The translations under genes were made by a program, and so were the position numbers. From Acidobacteriota bacterium (GTDB lineage: Bacteria; Acidobacteriota; UBA6911; RPQK01), in assembly GCA_003819755.1 (NCBI GenBank), contig RPQK01000385.1, positions 1 through 7,205 on the forward strand: a DNA stretch of 7,205 nt. Direction: 5' to 3'. How positions within the stretch are numbered: position 1 is the stretch's first letter; every line of letters starts with the position of its first letter. Shown in pieces: positions 5,963 to 7,205 of this stretch. A model generated the notes under the pieces. It was not told where the DNA came from, did no database searches, and was given only the letters and a program-made list of their open reading frames with translations.

Positions 5963-6901
5963 TCAGTGGCTGTCGAACGCCTTTTCGCCGGCTTTAATCG
6001 CGACAGGCAGCCGATTCTCGGGTGGAGGGATGGGGCAGGCGAACCCGGTGTTGTACGCGCAGGAAGGGTTATATGCCTGATTGAAATCCAGGAATGTCCG
6101 CCCGGACTTTACAAACGGGACGTCGAGATAGCGGCCTCCTGAGTACGATTCAACCCCGTTCGTCTTATCGCGGAAGGCGATAAAGAACTCATCCTGAGCG
6201 CCGGGATCAGGCTTGAACACCCAGAGCTGTAAGGCCAGTTCCTGCCCTTCGAGTCGGAAACGGATCCGCCCATACTTCCATCCCGCGCGATTCCATGCAT
6301 TAGTGTCAGTGATCGTCATCTGAGTGGGGGCGGGGTCAGGCAGCACTTCCGCTTCGACGCGAAATGCCGGGTCGACGGGGAAATAAGGAAGTTCCTGAAA
6401 ACGGGTAAAGGCGTCCGCGCGCGGATCGAAGGCACGGATGACCGGGCCGAGGGTTCCGAGCTGATCCAAGTACACAATTTGTTTGCCGAGCAGGAAACGA
6501 TCGCCTTTTCGCAGCTCAGCGGTTTCCACCGACACGCCGTTCTGCTCGTTTATGACTTTTCCGCCGACTGGTTTAAGCAGCCAGCGCAACGTTTCGTTGC
6601 CCGCGTTCTCCCGCACAACCACCGCATGAATAGGAGCGACGCTCCTTCCTGTCAGTCGTAGGTCGGCTTCCGGGCTCGAGCCAATCGTCAGGCGAGGACT
6701 TTCGAGCTTCGTGATGGCTATGACACCGAGAGGAGAGGACTTCGCGTCACGGAATCGCTTGTCCCGCGCTTTCCGACCTGCTTGGATTCCAGAGATGTAG
6801 TCCTTGCCCGGGGACGATGTCTCGATCTGCCCGCCAGCTGCAGGGAATGCCATTGCGAGGAGTACAACCCAGGAAAGACGACACAGTCCGATTGCGCGCA
6901 T
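5963..6901 (-). CDS. Secreted DUF1684-family protein with FHA-like N-terminal half
   Basis: A 312-residue exported protein of the DUF1684 family; biochemical function unknown. A signal peptide covers residues 1 to about 23 (basic start, hydrophobic 11-20, cleavage near AAG). A charged helix (about 39-53) leads to a beta-rich section (about 60-147) that reads like an FHA domain: LTIGSSPEADLRL, then VAPIHAVV, an INEQNGV turn and LRKGDRFLLG. The C-terminal core carries the DUF1684 marks: YFPVDPAFRVEA (173-184), DEFFIAFRDKTNGVESYSGG (237-256), then RYLD, LDFNQAYNPSCAY (271-283) and CPIPPPENRLPVAIKAGEKAF (289-309). Length and domain order suit an intact member. ATG 6901 gives a complete signal peptide but has no Shine-Dalgarno. 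The gene converges on the operon and shares its terminator, so it is probably an independent unit acting in the periplasm. Confidence 0.92.
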   Translation of the reverse strand: MRAIGLCRLSWVVLLAMAFPAAGGQIETSSPGKDYISGIQAGRKARDKRFRDAKSSPLGVIAITKLESPRLTIGSSPEADLRLTGRSVAPIHAVVVRENAGNETLRWLLKPVGGKVINEQNGVSVETAELRKGDRFLLGKQIVYLDQLGTLGPVIRAFDPRADAFTRFQELPYFPVDPAFRVEAEVLPDPAPTQMTITDTNAWNRAGWKYGRIRFRLEGQELALQLWVFKPDPGAQDEFFIAFRDKTNGVESYSGGRYLDVPFVKSGRTFLDFNQAYNPSCAYNTGFACPIPPPENRLPVAIKAGEKAFDSH

Positions 6902-6907
6902 GGCTTT

Positions 6908-6913
6908 AGTATA
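6908..6913 (-). promoter_or_regulatory. Candidate -10 box (TATACT) of the DUF1684 gene
   Basis: On the minus strand TATACT is followed by AAAGCC and then the ATG, so transcription would start at or within a base or two of the start codon. No good -35 box (TTGACA-like) is seen 16-18 bases upstream, and no Shine-Dalgarno precedes the ATG. The arrangement fits a leaderless message, but one hexamer match is weak evidence. Confidence 0.35.
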
Positions 6914-6961
6914 CGACCGGTAGCAAAGTCCGCCGGTTTCGAAGGACGGGACCGCAGTTTC

Positions 6962-7038
6962 GAGCTCGGTCTAAAGAGCTCAGTTTAAAGACTGTCCCCA
7001 ATCCCCCAATCCCAATCCAGTCTAGAAGACTGTCCCCA
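6962..7038. repeat. Direct repeats with AAGACTGTCCCCA core
   Basis: AAGACTGTCCCCA occurs exactly at 6988-7000 and 7026-7038. Similarity extends left: CAGTTTAAAG precedes the first and CAGTCTAGAAG the second. A more diverged partial copy, CGGTCTAAAGAGCT, lies at 6967-6980, and a 14-base unit GAGCTCRGTYTAAA is repeated back to back at 6962-6975 and 6976-6989. GACTGTCCCC-type strings are, from memory, common in intergenic repeats linked to IS200-like REP transposases; that link is inference here. Confidence 0.7.
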
Positions 7039-7059
7039 GTTGCCCCCCAGTTGCCCCCC
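7038..7059. repeat. Tandem 11-mer AGTTGCCCCCC x2
   Basis: AGTTGCCCCCC occurs at 7038-7048 and exactly again at 7049-7059, directly following the second AAGACTGTCCCCA core and sharing its last A. It is likely a slippage product in a C-rich tract. Confidence 0.8.
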
Positions 7060-7066
7060 CAGGGAT

Positions 7067-7096
7067 ATGAGCGCCAAAATAAGAATCGAGAGTGGG
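7067..7096 (+). pseudogene. Possible 5' remnant of a second ribbon-helix-helix gene
   Basis: ATG 7067 begins a frame reading MSAKIRIES, close to MFGAKIRIER at the start of the small protein gene at 4203. At DNA level, 20 aligned bases (from the GCG at 4209-4211 and the GCC at 7072-7074) differ at only three. After about codon 9 the frame, though open to the window end, passes through the hairpin repeats and no longer resembles a ribbon-helix-helix protein. AGGGA at 7061-7065 is too close to the ATG to be a good Shine-Dalgarno. The match is short and could be chance. Confidence 0.22.
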
Positions 7097-7112
7097 GGTG
7101 TCCCCTGGGAGC

Positions 7113-7154
7113 GCAGGCGTCTCGCCTGCACTGGGGCAAGGGGCGTCCCGCCCC
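7113..7154. repeat. Pair of short hairpins sharing a GGCGTCYCGCC core
   Basis: GCAGGCG (7113-7119) pairs with CGCCTGC (7123-7129) around TCT, and GGGGCG (7140-7145) pairs with CGCCCC (7149-7154) around TCC. Both carry the core GGCGTCYCGCC (7116-7126 and 7142-7152), so they are two versions of the same palindromic unit in the same orientation. Confidence 0.8.
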
Positions 7155-7205
7155 GTCCGCGCTGTCGGCACCATCGGCCTTGCGAGAGGCGCGGACGGGG
7201 CGGGA
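7146..7205. repeat. Perfect 17-bp inverted repeat, cut by the window edge
   Basis: TCCCGCCCCGTCCGCGC (7146-7162) is the exact reverse complement of 7189-7205, with a 26-base spacer. The left arm overlaps the second GGCGTCYCGCC hairpin, and the right arm ends in GGGGCGGGA at the window edge, so the repeat may continue and form a mirrored copy of that hairpin. This is the layout of paired REP-like elements. Read as RNA it could fold strongly, but no U-tract is visible, so I do not call it a terminator. Confidence 0.85.

Larger units (their letters stand above)
6902..7205. other. Repeat-rich intergenic region
   Basis: No intact gene is supported in these 304 bases. From left to right they hold the presumed promoter of the minus-strand gene, direct repeats with AAGACTGTCCCCA, a C-rich tract with tandem AGTTGCCCCCC units, a short in-frame AKIRIE-encoding stretch, and a cluster of short hairpins ending in a 17-bp inverted repeat at the window edge. 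The mix resembles REP/RAYT-type palindromic repeat debris; no transposase is in the window. Confidence 0.7.

Noticed and set aside
6906..7139. 77-residue minus-strand open frame in the tail
   Set aside because: It is a translation of the palindromic and C-rich repeats with no recognisable domain; such frames are common artefacts in repeat regions.
7095..7205. CRISPR array or rho-independent terminator in the tail
   Set aside because: The units are palindromic, unevenly spaced and lack spacers of constant length, and no U-tract follows any hairpin.

Overview
The window is moderately GC-rich bacterial chromosomal DNA. It holds a compact five-gene plus-strand operon (about 107-5892), a bidirectional terminator (5904-5962), one convergent minus-strand gene (5963-6901) and a repeat-rich, gene-poor tail (6902-7205). 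The protein families, the TTG start, the C-rich GACTGTCCCC-type repeats and the GGCGTCYCGCC hairpins remind me of Acidobacteriota or a similar environmental lineage. That placement is an impression from family memory, not a search result. There is no rRNA, tRNA, CRISPR array or intact insertion sequence.

The operon starts just after a heptamer tandem repeat (1-30). It encodes two tandem, clearly paralogous alkaline-phosphatase-superfamily (type I phosphodiesterase/nucleotide pyrophosphatase-like) enzymes joined by an ATGA overlap. Next come a 63-residue ribbon-helix-helix protein with an LKGLGYIS tail, a three-helix membrane protein whose first half looks like the YidC/EMC3/DUF106 insertase fold, and a short PAPS-type sulfotransferase-family protein. 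Gaps are 20-29 bases, most genes have good Shine-Dalgarno sequences, and no terminator appears before 5904, so the five genes probably share one mRNA.

Neither phosphatase-like protein can be assigned a substrate. Both keep all predicted metal ligands, and both have Ser at the nucleophile position. Their N-termini predict opposite sides of the inner membrane: the first has a signal-like helix plus a second helix followed by a very basic stretch (catalytic domain cytoplasmic), the second a single signal peptide or anchor (catalytic domain periplasmic). A joint role in building or editing a phosphate- or sulfate-containing envelope molecule is a reasonable hypothesis, but it is inference. This operon is the best candidate in the window for an undescribed system.

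The minus-strand gene encodes a secreted DUF1684 protein with an FHA-like N-terminal half and the usual DUF1684 C-terminal core. Its TATACT box lies so close to the ATG that a leaderless mRNA is possible. The right-hand tail holds direct repeats containing AAGACTGTCCCCA, tandem short hairpins, a perfect 17-bp inverted repeat running to the window edge, and a possible remnant of a second ribbon-helix-helix gene.
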